From the NCBI RefSeq assembly GCF_003671765.1, contig NZ_QPIB01000038.1, forward strand, positions 40,143-104,142: DNA of 64,000 nt, written 5' to 3'. This document shows positions 8,910 through 20,001 of this stretch, one piece after another (position 1 is the first letter of the stretch; every line of letters begins with the position of its first letter). Below the pieces are notes generated by a model, which did no database searches, was not told the DNA's origin, and saw only the letters and a program-made list of their open reading frames with translations. The translations under genes were made by a program, and so were the position numbers. Source of the stretch: Xenophilus sp. E41 (GTDB taxonomy: Bacteria > Pseudomonadota > Gammaproteobacteria > Burkholderiales > Burkholderiaceae_C).

Positions 8910-9533
8910 ATGAAGCAGCTCACCGGCCTGGTCGTGTGCGAGGGTTGCGACGCGGTCTACCGCAGGCCGGAACTGCGCTCGCGCGAGGTGGCCCGATGCC
9001 TGCGCTGCGGCACCGAACTGGCCCGCCACCGCGGTGCCCAGGAACGGCGCATGGTGCCGCTCACCGTGGCCTGCCTGATCCTCTTCGCCATCGCCAACCT
9101 CTTTCCCATCGTCGAGATCGAACTGCAGGGCCTGACCAGCCAGACCACGCTGGTCGGTGCCGTGATCGCGCTGAGCGGGGAGGGCATGTCGCTGGTGGCG
9201 ATGCTGGTGCTGGCAACCACGCTGCTGTTCCCGCTGACGCAATTGCTGATCCTGCTGTACCTGCTGGGCCCCCGGCGCTCCGGCCGCCGTCCGCGCGGCT
9301 TCCAGGGCCTGGTACGGCTGCTGCAGTCGCTGCGCCCCTGGGGCATGGTGGAGGTTTTCCTGCTCGGCGTGCTGGTGGCGGTGATCAAGCTCTCGGGCAT
9401 GGCCACCGTCGTCGCGGGGCCGGCGCTGTGGGCCTTCGTCGGGCTCACCGTGCTGCTGACGGTCGTCGTGTCCTTCGACCCGAAGGCGCTGTGGGAACTG
9501 AGCTTCGACGAGGCGCCGGAGCCGGCTGGATGA
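8910..9533 (+). CDS. pqiA: Paraquat-inducible protein A, N-terminal half protein (PqiA1)
   Basis: A 207-aa inner-membrane protein. Residues 10-35 form a zinc ribbon (CEGCDAVY..CLRCGTEL), followed by about four membrane segments including AIANLFPIVEIEL, the PqiA/LetA signature. PqiA works with the MCE protein PqiB and lipoprotein PqiC in phospholipid transport across the periplasm. The ATG at 8910 is chosen because the zinc ribbon starts ten residues later and GAAGGG lies directly upstream. In E. coli one PqiA chain carries two such domains; here each is a separate gene. The stop overlaps the next start (ATGA). Confidence 0.9.
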   Translation: MKQLTGLVVCEGCDAVYRRPELRSREVARCLRCGTELARHRGAQERRMVPLTVACLILFAIANLFPIVEIELQGLTSQTTLVGAVIALSGEGMSLVAMLVLATTLLFPLTQLLILLYLLGPRRSGRRPRGFQGLVRLLQSLRPWGMVEVFLLGVLVAVIKLSGMATVVAGPALWAFVGLTVLLTVVVSFDPKALWELSFDEAPEPAG

Positions 9534-10312
9534 GCGCGGCAGACGGTTCGGGCGCCTCCGCGCGCAGGCAGAGCGCGCTGCGGGCACGCGCCGCGGCGCT
9601 GGCCGCGCGCGCCACGCCACACACCTGCGTGCACGACGGCGAGGGCGAGGTCGCCACCGCCCGGCAGCTGGGGCTGTGCGAATGCCACCGCTGCGGCGCC
9701 GTGTGGCAGGACGCGCAGGACGGCGAGCACTGCGAGCGCTGCGGCGCCCGGCTGCGCCACCGCAAGACCGACAGCATCCGCCGCACCTGGGCGCTGCTCA
9801 TTTCGGCGGCCATCATGTACCTGCCCGCCAATCTGCTGCCGGTGATGATCACCAAGAGCCTGTTCGGCACGCAGCAGGACACCATCCTGAGCGGCGTCAT
9901 CTATTTCTGGGTCTCGGGTTCCTACGGCCTGGCGGCGCTGATCTTCACGGCCAGCTTCCTGGTGCCGCTGTTCAAGCTGGCGGCACTGTTCGTGCTGGTG
10001 GTGCTGGCGCAGCGGCGCAGCACCTGGCGCCAGCGCGAGAGGGCGCGCCTCTACCACGGGCTGGAGTTCATCGGCCGCTGGTCGATGCTCGACGTGTTCG
10101 TGGTGTCGCTGCTGGCCGGGCTGGTGCAGATCAAGGGATTCGCGGTCATCACCGCAGGTGTGGGCATCGGCGCCTTCGCCGCGGTGGTGGTCCTGACGAT
10201 GCTGGCCTCGCTGAGCTTCGACCCGCGCCTGACCTGGGACACCGAGCCCGCCCCTTCACCCGAGACCGCGGCGCCGGATGCGCCGATCGCTGCACGAGAG
10301 TCCATCGCATGA
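9530..10312 (+). CDS. pqiA: Paraquat-inducible protein A, C-terminal half protein (PqiA2)
   Basis: 260 aa. A polar N-terminal region of about 50 residues leads into a zinc ribbon (CHRCGAVW..CERCGARL, about 52-75) and four membrane segments with YLPANLLPVMITKSLFG, the hallmark of the second PqiA domain. It is presumed to pair with the preceding gene product to make the full inner-membrane PqiA. Translation is coupled at both ends by 4-base ATGA overlaps, which argues for a fixed stoichiometry with its neighbours. Confidence 0.9.
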   Translation: MSAADGSGASARRQSALRARAAALAARATPHTCVHDGEGEVATARQLGLCECHRCGAVWQDAQDGEHCERCGARLRHRKTDSIRRTWALLISAAIMYLPANLLPVMITKSLFGTQQDTILSGVIYFWVSGSYGLAALIFTASFLVPLFKLAALFVLVVLAQRRSTWRQRERARLYHGLEFIGRWSMLDVFVVSLLAGLVQIKGFAVITAGVGIGAFAAVVVLTMLASLSFDPRLTWDTEPAPSPETAAPDAPIAARESIA

Positions 10313-11955
10313 ACGAAGAAGTTCCCCCGCCCGCGGGACCCCAGCCGGCCGCGCCCCGCGTGGAGCGCCGGCGCGACTGGGTGCCCTCGCTGATCTGGCT
10401 GATCCCGATCGTGGCGGCGCTGGTCGGCATCACGCTGGTGGCCAAGATCCTGTGGAACCGCGGGCCCGAGATCGTGCTGAGCTTCAAGACCGCCGAGGGC
10501 CTGGAGGCCGGCAAGACCGCGGTGAAGTACAAGGACGTGCAGATCGGCACCGTGCAGGCGATCCGCCTGTCGCGCGACCGCTCGCACGTGCGCGTGCAGG
10601 TGCAGCTCAACAAGGAGGCCGCCGACGGCTTCACCGCCAAGGACGCGCGCTACTGGGTGGTGCGCCCGCGCCTGGACACCTCGGGCATCTCGGGCCTGAC
10701 CACGCTGCTGTCGGGGGCCTACATCGGCGCCGACGCCGGCACCGTCGACGAGACCACGGACGAGTTCGAGGGCCTGGAGCTGCCGCCCATCGTCACGCGC
10801 GACCTGAGCGGGCGGCAGTACACGCTGCGGGCGCGCGACATCGGCTCGCTGGACATCGGCTCGCCGGTGTACTTCCGCCGCATCAAGGTGGGGCAGGTGT
10901 CGTCCTTCGACCTCGACGGCGACGGCCGCGGCGTGACGATGCGCATCTTCGTCAATGCGCCCTACGACAAGTTCGTCGGCGCGAACACGCGCTTCTGGCA
11001 CGCCAGCGGGCTCAACGTGCAGCTGGGCGCGAGCGGCCTGACCGTGCGCACGCAGTCGCTGGCGACCATCCTGCTGGGCGGCGTCGCCTTCGCGGCGCCC
11101 GACGACGCGATGGGGCCGGTGGCGCAGGAGAACACGGCCTATGCGCTGGCCGACGACGAAACCACGGCCATGAAGGAGCCCGACGGCCCCTCGCAGACCA
11201 TGCTGATGTACTTCAACCAGTCGCTGCGCGGCCTGTCGCCCGGTGCACCGGTGGACTTCCGCGGCATCGTGCTGGGCGAGGTGAAATCGATCGGCGTGCA
11301 GTTCGACCGCTCCGAGCGCGAATTCCTCATGCCGGTGCTCATCACCGTGTATCCCGATCGCCTGCGCCGCGCGGCCGTGGCCAGCGGGCAGGCGCCGGCG
11401 GAGTCGAAGTACACGCAGGAAGAACGGCTGCGCTTCCTGATCGGCAAGGGGCTGCGCGCGCAGTTGCGCACGGGCAACCTGCTGACCGGCCAGGTGTACG
11501 TCGCGCTGGACTTCTTCCCCAAGGAAAAGCCGGTCAAGTTCGACCCGAGCGCGAACCCGATCCAGCTGCCCACGGTCCAGAACAGCCTGGACGAGATCCA
11601 GTCGCAGGTGCAGGAGATCGCGGCCAAGATCAACAAGATCCCCTTCGAGGAGATCTCGGCCGACCTGCGCAAGACCCTGCGCACGCTCGACAAGACCCTC
11701 ACCGCGGCCGAAAGCACCGTCACCCGCATCAACAACGACGTGACGCCCGAGATCGCCGCGGCCATGAAGGACGCGCGCAAGACCATCAACACCGCCGACC
11801 GCACGCTGGCCGAGGATTCGCCGCTGCAGCAGGACCTGCGGCAGACCTTGCAGGAGCTGACGCGCACCGCCGGGTCGATCCGCGTGCTGACCGACTACCT
11901 CGAACGTCACCCCGAGTCGCTGTTGCGCGGCAAACCGGACGACAAAAAGAAATGA
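10309..11955 (+). CDS. pqiB: PqiB, MCE-domain intermembrane transport protein
   Basis: 548 aa. A single membrane anchor (about 22-46, SLIWLIPIVAALVGITLV) is followed by three MCE domains, each opening with a phrase such as GLEAGKTAVKYKDVQIGTV, LDIGSPVYFRRIKVGQV or LSPGAPVDFRGIVLGEV. A helical C-terminal region (about 430-520, coiled-coil pattern) follows. E. coli PqiB forms a hexameric tube spanning the periplasm, and the length here (546 in E. coli) fits. It moves lipids between inner and outer membrane. It overlaps pqiA2 and pqiC by 4 bases each. Confidence 0.92.
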   Translation: MNEEVPPPAGPQPAAPRVERRRDWVPSLIWLIPIVAALVGITLVAKILWNRGPEIVLSFKTAEGLEAGKTAVKYKDVQIGTVQAIRLSRDRSHVRVQVQLNKEAADGFTAKDARYWVVRPRLDTSGISGLTTLLSGAYIGADAGTVDETTDEFEGLELPPIVTRDLSGRQYTLRARDIGSLDIGSPVYFRRIKVGQVSSFDLDGDGRGVTMRIFVNAPYDKFVGANTRFWHASGLNVQLGASGLTVRTQSLATILLGGVAFAAPDDAMGPVAQENTAYALADDETTAMKEPDGPSQTMLMYFNQSLRGLSPGAPVDFRGIVLGEVKSIGVQFDRSEREFLMPVLITVYPDRLRRAAVASGQAPAESKYTQEERLRFLIGKGLRAQLRTGNLLTGQVYVALDFFPKEKPVKFDPSANPIQLPTVQNSLDEIQSQVQEIAAKINKIPFEEISADLRKTLRTLDKTLTAAESTVTRINNDVTPEIAAAMKDARKTINTADRTLAEDSPLQQDLRQTLQELTRTAGSIRVLTDYLERHPESLLRGKPDDKKK

Positions 11956-12557
11956 AGCTTTTCCTCATCGCCGGCTGGGCCGTGGCCGCGCTGCTGTCCG
12001 CCTGCTCGACGCCCGTCACCCGCTACTACACCCTGGCCGACCCCTCCGCGGTGAGCGCGCCACGCAACGCCACACCGCTGTTCATCGAACTCGCGCCCCT
12101 GGCCTTGCCCGAGCGGCTGGCGCGGCCACAGATGGTGGTGCGCAGGGCCGATGCGGCGAGCACCGAAGTCGATGTGCTGGAGCAGCACCGCTGGTCCTCG
12201 TCCTTCGAGAGCGAGTTGCGCGACGCCCTGGCCAGTGGGGTCGCTGCGCGCCTGGGCGCCGCGGACTCGACCCGCGGCGGCCGCCAGACCGGCCAGCCCG
12301 CTTGGCGCATCGCGGTGCAAGTGCGCCAGTTCGATGCCATCGACGGCACGCGCGTCGACGCGGCGCTGAGCTGGACGCTGCGGCGCACCGACGGCGACCG
12401 CAGCGCGGCGTGCCAGTGGTCGGCCAGCGAGCCCGCCGGCGCAGGCATCGATGCGCTGGCCCAGGCCGCGCAGCGGCTCACGGCGAAGGCCTCGGAGGCC
12501 ATCGCGCGGCATGTGGCGGCCGCGCAGGCCGGCACCCTGGCCGACTGCAGGATTTGA
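11952..12557 (+). CDS. pqiC: PqiC, outer-membrane lipoprotein of the Pqi system
   Basis: 201 aa with a lipoprotein signal ending LLSAC (Cys 18), followed by TRYYTLADP, the typical opening of the PqiC/ABC-transport auxiliary lipoprotein family. In E. coli PqiC is an outer-membrane lipoprotein that docks the PqiB tube. It is the last gene of the four-gene operon and starts in an ATGA overlap. Repeat copy D lies 17-57 bases after its stop. Confidence 0.88.
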   Translation: MKLFLIAGWAVAALLSACSTPVTRYYTLADPSAVSAPRNATPLFIELAPLALPERLARPQMVVRRADAASTEVDVLEQHRWSSSFESELRDALASGVAARLGAADSTRGGRQTGQPAWRIAVQVRQFDAIDGTRVDAALSWTLRRTDGDRSAACQWSASEPAGAGIDALAQAAQRLTAKASEAIARHVAAAQAGTLADCRI

Positions 12558-12573
12558 ACGAAAAGGGCCTGCG

Positions 12574-12614
12574 GCGCCCACGGGGCGTGCGCGGGGCGCT
12601 ATCGATTTCGTAGC
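12574..12614 (-). repeat. 41-bp two-hairpin interspersed repeat, copy D
   Basis: GC dyad 12574-12592 (one arm imperfect) and GCTATCGATTTCGTAGC at 12598-12614. On the minus strand it begins five bases after the stop of the gene ending at 12620 and runs into GCAGGCCCTTTT, so it is terminator-like for that gene. Confidence 0.8.
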
Positions 12615-12619
12615 AATCG

Positions 12620-13099
12620 TCAGCCCGTGCGCCGCCACCAGCGGCGCACGCCCAGGCGCCAGGCCCGCACGCGCCGCCACGGCGCGCTCTCGCGCACCCG
12701 GGCCAGCACGGCGTCCTTCCAGCCCTTCCAGCGCGGATACCAGCGGGCGAACCAGGCCAGGCGCATGAGCGTCGGCTGCACCAGCTGGAACAGCCGCGCC
12801 AGCACGGCGGTGCCCAGCAGCTTGGCGCCGCCGAGCAGCAGCAGTCCCGTGAGCACATGGCCGCGCCCGAAGAGCGCGAGCGCCAGCAGCTTGACCGGGA
12901 TCAGCGCCAGCATCGGCACGCCGAAGGCGAGCAGCGCGGCCCACGGCGGCAGCGTCTGCAGCCAACGCTCCAGCCGCGCCCACAGCGGCAGCCGGGCGAG
13001 TCGCCCGACCAGCGCGGCGAGCGGCTCCCAGCCCCATTCCTCGAACAGGAGCAGCGGCACCAGCAGGGCCGTGCCGATGGCGCGCAGCAGACGTTTCAT
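12620..13099 (-). CDS. Hypothetical membrane protein, 159 aa
   Basis: Hydrophobic segments are visible at about 6-20, 52-76 and 84-104. A strongly basic C-terminus follows, rich in Arg and Trp (WRRVRAWRLGVRRWWRRTG). This layout suggests a small inner-membrane protein with a positively charged cytoplasmic tail. I do not recognise the family. It converges with pqiC and is divergent from tex, with its ATG 81 bases from the tex start, so the two may share a control region. Confidence 0.6.
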   Translation of the reverse strand: MKRLLRAIGTALLVPLLLFEEWGWEPLAALVGRLARLPLWARLERWLQTLPPWAALLAFGVPMLALIPVKLLALALFGRGHVLTGLLLLGGAKLLGTAVLARLFQLVQPTLMRLAWFARWYPRWKGWKDAVLARVRESAPWRRVRAWRLGVRRWWRRTG

Positions 13100-13179
13100 G
13101 GGCCGAGCCTAACCGCCGGGCGCGCCGGTGCCCTATGGCAAACTTCCGCGCTTTTCCCCAGGGCAGACCCGAAGAAAGC

Positions 13180-15558
<2,379 letters not shown>

Positions 15559-15644
15559 GTGCGTTCAGGCAGACGGAAAATCTGGCGATTTATCCTTTCA
15601 AGAAATTTTGATGGTCATCGGCAAGTAGTTGATCACAAAGGGAA

Positions 15645-15665
15645 TTGAGAGAAATATCTTCTCAA
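15645..15665. promoter_or_regulatory. Dyad upstream of the HipA/YjjJ-like gene
   Basis: TTGAGA and TCTCAA form an inverted repeat with a 9-bp spacer in an AT-rich stretch, ending 16 bases before the proposed GTG start. The encoded protein has an N-terminal winged helix, so self-binding here is plausible. No experiment or second site supports it. Confidence 0.35.
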
Positions 15666-15681
15666 CATTCTTTTCAACCAC

Positions 15682-17064
15682 GTGCCGGCCGCTTCCGTCT
15701 CCGTCGACATGCTTCGCCAGCGGCTGGGCTTCCAGGCGCCCGTTGGCGCAGGCGAGCTGGCGTCAGCGCTGGGCATCAGCGTGCCGACCGTGCATCGCCT
15801 GCTGGCACGGCTGGCGCCGGGCGAACTGGTCACGGCCGGCCGCGCACGCCGCACACGCTACGGCCTGTCGCGGGCCCTGCGCGGCAGGTCGTCCAACCTG
15901 CCCCTCCACGCGGTCGACGCACACGGGCGGCTTCATGCCTTGAGCGCGCTGAAGCCGCTGCGGCCCGAAGGCCATTGGCTGGACTTGTCCGGCACGGAAT
16001 GGCCGGTGCCCGCAGTGGCGGCCGATGGCTGGTGGCCCGGCCTGCCGTACCCGCTGCAGCAGATGCGCCCGCAGGGCTACATGGGGCGGCAGTTCGCGCG
16101 CGCCGAGCATCGACGGCTGCAGGTGCCCGCCGACGTGGCCCAATGGAGCGACGACGACGCGCTCTTCGCGATGAGCCAGGCCGGCAGCGACCTCAGCGGC
16201 AACCTCATCGTCGGCGAGGCCGCCACCGAGCTGTGGCTGACCGAGCGCGCGGCAGGCGTCGAGCCGGTGCCGCCGGGCGATCTGCCAGCGCACTATCTGG
16301 CGCAGGCCGAGCTCGCGGTGTCGGCCGGCGCGACCGGGTCGAGTGCGGCGGGCGAGTTCCCCAAGTTCACCGCCCGGCGCGCACTCGATGGCGCGGCGAC
16401 GCCGCACGTGATCGTCAAGTTTTCCGGTGCGGAGGATTCCGCCACGGTGCGGCGCTGGTCCGACCTGCTGGTCTGCGAGCATCTGGCGCTCGCCCATGCG
16501 GGCGCGTTGCCCGGCTTGCGTGCGGCGCACAGCCGGGTGCTGGCGGCGGGCGGGCGCACCTTCCTCGAGGTCGAGCGCTTCGATCGCCACGGTGAGGCCG
16601 GCCGTAGCCCGCTGGTGGCGCTGGACGTGGTCAACGCCGCCTTCATCGGCAGCCCGAGCGCCGACTGGCCCCTGCTGCTGGCGCGCCTGGGCGCCCTCGG
16701 CCTCGTCGACGACGACACGCAGGCGGCCGTGCAGCGTCTGTGGTGGTTCGGCCGCCTGATCGCCAACACCGACATGCACACAGGCAACCTGGCCTTCGTG
16801 CCCGTCGCCGGTCGGCTGCAGCTGGCGCCGGCCTACGACATGCTGCCCATGCGCCATGCCCCGCTGCCTGGCGGCGAATTGCCCGCGCGCGAGGTCGAAC
16901 TGGCGCTGCCCGCACCGGCCCAGCGCGCGGCCTGGCTGGAGGCGTGCACGGCGGCCCTCGGCTTCTGGCAGGAGGCCGCCGGCGACGCGCGCATCGGCGA
17001 TGGCTTTCGCGCCGTATGCGCGGAGCACGCGGCCGCGCTGACGCGCCTGCGGGACAGGGCATGA
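15682..17064 (+). CDS. HipA-family protein of the YjjJ/HipH type
   Basis: 460 aa. Residues about 15-70 form a winged helix (LASALGISVPTVHRLLARL); the rest is a HipA-like kinase fold. The catalytic loop reads IANTDMHTGNLAF (about 358-370) and the metal-binding loop LAPAYDMLP, and FLEVERFDR is also typical. HipA kinases phosphorylate aminoacyl-tRNA synthetases, whereas E. coli YjjJ/HipH carries its own HTH and has been reported as a toxic DNase. No hipB-type antitoxin gene is adjacent. The GTG at 15682 is used; an ATG at 15709 would keep the HTH. Activity here is untested. Confidence 0.8.
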   Translation: MPAASVSVDMLRQRLGFQAPVGAGELASALGISVPTVHRLLARLAPGELVTAGRARRTRYGLSRALRGRSSNLPLHAVDAHGRLHALSALKPLRPEGHWLDLSGTEWPVPAVAADGWWPGLPYPLQQMRPQGYMGRQFARAEHRRLQVPADVAQWSDDDALFAMSQAGSDLSGNLIVGEAATELWLTERAAGVEPVPPGDLPAHYLAQAELAVSAGATGSSAAGEFPKFTARRALDGAATPHVIVKFSGAEDSATVRRWSDLLVCEHLALAHAGALPGLRAAHSRVLAAGGRTFLEVERFDRHGEAGRSPLVALDVVNAAFIGSPSADWPLLLARLGALGLVDDDTQAAVQRLWWFGRLIANTDMHTGNLAFVPVAGRLQLAPAYDMLPMRHAPLPGGELPAREVELALPAPAQRAAWLEACTAALGFWQEAAGDARIGDGFRAVCAEHAAALTRLRDRA

Positions 17065-17113
17065 GGCCGGCCCGCGGCACGGCGGGCACTGCTCTTGCAC
17101 AATCCCCACCCGC

Positions 17114-18184
17114 ATGAAAGCCCTGCGCCTCTACGCCGGCCCCGCCGCCCGCGCCCACATCGCCGACCACGGCCTGTCGCCCGCCGACGTGCGGGTGGTC
17201 CCCGGCGCGGCCGGCGGTCCCAAGGGGCTGATCCTCGGCCCGCTCGACCGCTTTCTCTTCGGCGAATGGCTGCCGCAGTCGAGCCAGCCGGTGGACTTCG
17301 TCGGCGCGTCGATCGGCGCGTGGCGCCTGGCCACGGCCTGCCTGAATGATCCCGCCGAGGCCTTCGCCCGCTTCGAGCGCGACTACGTGCAGCAGCGCTT
17401 CGACACGCCCAGGGGCGGAAGGCGCATGGGCGCGGCGGAGGTCAGCGCCAATTTCTCGCAGAGCCTGCAGGGCTTCTTCGGCGGCCGCGCCGGCGAGGTG
17501 CTGGCGCATCCGCGCTACCGGCTCCACATCGTGACCGCCCGCGGGCGCCACATCCTGGGCCGCGAGGGCAGGGCGCGCACGGTGGCCGGCTACCTCGGCG
17601 CCTTCGCCAGCAACAGCCTGAGCCGCCGCAGCCTCGGCGCGTGGCTGGAGCGCTGCGTGTTCTCCACGCCGGGTTCGTCCTTGCCCTTCGACACCCTGGA
17701 CTTCCGCACGCGCCGCGTCGAGCTGGCGGAGGGCAACTTCCAGCCGGCGCTGCAGGCCTCGTGCTCGATCCCTTTCGTGCTGCAGGCGGTGCACGACATT
17801 CCCGGCGGCCCGCCCGGCGCCTACTGGGACGGCGGCATCACCGACTACCACCTGCACCTGAAATACAGCAACCCGGACGGCATCGTGCTGTACCCGCACT
17901 TCCAGCAGGCGGTGGTGCCCGGCTGGCTCGACAAGGGCCTGAAGTGGCGGCACCGCGCCACGCCGTTTCTCGACCGCATGGTGGTCCTCGCGCCCGACCC
18001 CGATTGGGTGCGCACCCTGCCGCGCGGCAAGCTGCCCGACCGCACCGACTTCACCGGCTATGCCGGCGACAGCGACGCGCGCATCGCTGCCTGGACCAGG
18101 GCGGTGGGCGAGGCGGGGCGGCTGGCCGACGAGTGGGCCGAGTGGCTGCGCCGGCCCGACCCGAAGGCGGTGCTGCCCCTGTAA
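17114..18184 (+). CDS. Patatin-like phospholipase family protein
   Basis: 356 aa. Early on there is a Gly-rich GAAGGPKGLILGPLD loop, followed by the nucleophile elbow GASIGAW (about 64-70, Ser as nucleophile) and the DGGITD motif (about 239-244) holding the catalytic Asp. Together these define the Ser-Asp dyad of patatin-like acyl hydrolases. No signal peptide is visible, so it is probably cytoplasmic or peripherally membrane-bound. It starts 49 bases after the HipA-like gene on the same strand and may be cotranscribed. The lipid substrate is unknown. Confidence 0.82.
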   Translation: MKALRLYAGPAARAHIADHGLSPADVRVVPGAAGGPKGLILGPLDRFLFGEWLPQSSQPVDFVGASIGAWRLATACLNDPAEAFARFERDYVQQRFDTPRGGRRMGAAEVSANFSQSLQGFFGGRAGEVLAHPRYRLHIVTARGRHILGREGRARTVAGYLGAFASNSLSRRSLGAWLERCVFSTPGSSLPFDTLDFRTRRVELAEGNFQPALQASCSIPFVLQAVHDIPGGPPGAYWDGGITDYHLHLKYSNPDGIVLYPHFQQAVVPGWLDKGLKWRHRATPFLDRMVVLAPDPDWVRTLPRGKLPDRTDFTGYAGDSDARIAAWTRAVGEAGRLADEWAEWLRRPDPKAVLPL

Positions 18185-18189
18185 GCGTT

Positions 18190-18984
18190 CTAGGACTTCA
18201 ACGCCAGCGGCACGGGAATGCGCAGGTCGCCGCCGGCGTAGGGGTTGGTGTGGCGCGCCAGCTGCCAGAACACCAGGGTCAGTGCCAGGGCGAACACGGC
18301 GAGGATGAGCCGTCCGGCAGGCGGCCGGTCCATGTGACAGACCGCCAGCGCCACGGCCGCGAAGAACGCCAGCATGAGCACGAGCGTCCATTGGCTGTTG
18401 TCCGTCGTGTCCGTCCCGATCAGCAGCCGGCGATCGCGGGCCTCCTGCAGTTCGCCGGTGGCGCGCATCCACTCGGCGGCCAGGGCCGGCCTCATGGCGC
18501 CGTCTGCCACGCCCATCACCCGCATCGCCTTCAGGGCGGCTGTCGCGCGCGGGTCGGCGACCTGGTTGGCGTCGCGGCCCCATTCGGCGTCGGCCACCGC
18601 GGCGCGGTAGTCCTGCAGCAGGGTTGCCGCGGCGGGCTGCTGCGGGGCCGCGGATTCGGCGAGCACCGCGAGCCGATTGAAGGCGAGGGCTTCCTTGAAG
18701 GCCGCGTCCACCGCCTGGCGCTGCTGTGCCCAGAGGTCCGCGGCCAGGAACCCGAGCAGCAGCGCGAACAGCACCGTGACGATCTGGAACGCCGGCCCCA
18801 CGGGCAGCAGCCGGGCGTTCTGCAGATGCCGGCGATGCAGCAGTTGCAGCACCCCGGCCGAAGCGGCGAACATCACGAGGCCATAGGCGGCGCAGACGAG
18901 CAATTGCGCCCAGGCAGGCAGAAGGAAGACGTGGTCGAGCATGGCGGTGAGCGGGGGCGCAAGGGCAAAAGCGGCGGGCGGCAT
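18190..18984 (-). CDS. DUF4239-like (bestrophin-like) membrane protein
   Basis: 264 aa (248 from the internal ATG just before LDHVFLLP, which is also plausible). There are two N-terminal membrane segments, with GPAFQIVTVLFALLLGFLAADLW as the most family-like stretch. A helical soluble domain of about 110 residues follows, then two C-terminal membrane segments. The layout and the FALLLGF segment match DUF4239 proteins, which have unknown function. It converges with the patatin gene, with stops only five bases apart. Confidence 0.6.
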   Translation of the reverse strand: MPPAAFALAPPLTAMLDHVFLLPAWAQLLVCAAYGLVMFAASAGVLQLLHRRHLQNARLLPVGPAFQIVTVLFALLLGFLAADLWAQQRQAVDAAFKEALAFNRLAVLAESAAPQQPAAATLLQDYRAAVADAEWGRDANQVADPRATAALKAMRVMGVADGAMRPALAAEWMRATGELQEARDRRLLIGTDTTDNSQWTLVLMLAFFAAVALAVCHMDRPPAGRLILAVFALALTLVFWQLARHTNPYAGGDLRIPVPLALKS

Positions 18985-19025
18985 CGTAGCCCGCCCGATC
19001 TCCGCCTTCGTGCGATCGCTGTGTT

Positions 19026-19065
19026 GCTATCAAAAAATAGCTGCCGGCGCCCGTGGGACGGGCGC
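19026..19065 (+). repeat. Two-hairpin interspersed repeat, copy E (40 bp)
   Basis: GCTAT-N6-ATAGC (19026-19041), 5 nt, then the GC dyad (19047-19065). The flank TGGCAGCCATTTTGAT pairs back across the whole element, so this copy could fold into one long imperfect hairpin. From here on the intact copies have the GCTAT module first, the opposite orientation to copies A-D. Confidence 0.8.
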
Positions 19066-19098
19066 TGGCAGCCATTTTGATCTGAGAGCCGGCCGGTG

Positions 19099-19974
19099 TC
19101 AGTCCGCCAGCTCGTAGTGCGCCTGGCGTTCCTCGAAGGCCTTCCAGCCGATCACGTCCTTGAACTCGGGCATCGTGACCTGCCCCGCGGGCAGACCGTC
19201 GACGTCGCCCGTGCGGCGCGCCGCGAGGGTCGCCAGGTTGGCCTGCAGTGCGTGCACCGTGCTCATCAGCGTGACGATCGGGTAGGTCGCGAAGGCGGCC
19301 ACCGATTCGATCTGCTCGCGGCTGAGCTTGGCCATCCACAGGCCCTGCATCAGTTGCAGCGACAGTCGCCGGCCCGACACCTCGCGCAGCCTGACCAGGT
19401 CGTCGTAGCCCTGGAAGGTGCGCGAGATGGGCTGGATCAGGTCGGCGCCGGCCTCGGCGTAGCGGGCCGCGCGGTCCAGCGCCTCCGACGGGTCGAGCAC
19501 GTCGGTGCGCGCCACGATCAGAAAGTCCGGGTCCTGCCGTGCATCGACGGCGGCCTTGATGCGCGCCACCGCGTCCTTGAGCGGCACCACCGGCATCACC
19601 GAGGCCGCCGCGGGGCAGCGCTTGGGGCTGATCTGGTCCTCGATCGAGATGGCGGCGACGCCGGTCTTCTCGAACTCGCGCACGGTGCGGGCCACGTTGA
19701 TGACGTTGCCGTAACCCGTGTCGGCGTCCGCGAAGATCGGCTTCTTCACGATGTTGGCGATGCGGTTCACCACGGCGACGTTCTCGGTCAGCGTGTAGAC
19801 CTCCATGTCGGGCTGGCCGAGCAGCGAGGCCGAGATGCCGAAGCCGGTGGTGAAGATGCCGTCGAAATCCGACTGGTCGACCAGCAGGGCCGAGAGGGCG
19901 TCCTGCACGCCGGCCATCCAGAAGGTGGGGCCGTCGGTGATGCGTTGGCGAAGGGTCTGGCGCAAGGTGGGCAT
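19099..19974 (-). CDS. Isocitrate lyase/PEP-mutase superfamily lyase
   Basis: 291 aa, the length of short ICL-family enzymes such as methylisocitrate lyase. The metal site DADTGYGN (about 73-80), the second acidic loop SIEDQ (about 115) and PKRC carrying the active-site Cys (about 122-125) are all present. However, the usual KRCGH is KRCPA here, so it is probably neither isocitrate nor methylisocitrate lyase. Such enzymes cleave a C-C bond in a 2-hydroxy-dicarboxylate to give pyruvate or another 2-oxoacid. It is the last gene of a seven-gene minus-strand operon with an importer and an aconitase-like hydratase. A 2,3-dimethylmalate-type lyase is one candidate. Confidence 0.8.
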   Translation of the reverse strand: MPTLRQTLRQRITDGPTFWMAGVQDALSALLVDQSDFDGIFTTGFGISASLLGQPDMEVYTLTENVAVVNRIANIVKKPIFADADTGYGNVINVARTVREFEKTGVAAISIEDQISPKRCPAAASVMPVVPLKDAVARIKAAVDARQDPDFLIVARTDVLDPSEALDRAARYAEAGADLIQPISRTFQGYDDLVRLREVSGRRLSLQLMQGLWMAKLSREQIESVAAFATYPIVTLMSTVHALQANLATLAARRTGDVDGLPAGQVTMPEFKDVIGWKAFEERQAHYELAD

Positions 19975-20001
19975 GGGGTGGCTCCTGGTCGATGGACGTG
20001 T

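Noticed and set aside
15559..15640. Rho-independent terminator after tex
   Set aside because: The stretch is AT-rich with a short T-run, but no stable GC stem precedes it.
16643..19339. 898-codon minus-strand open frame across the patatin and DUF4239 region
   Set aside because: It crosses three unrelated genes on both strands and has no recognisable domain; the genes beneath it do.
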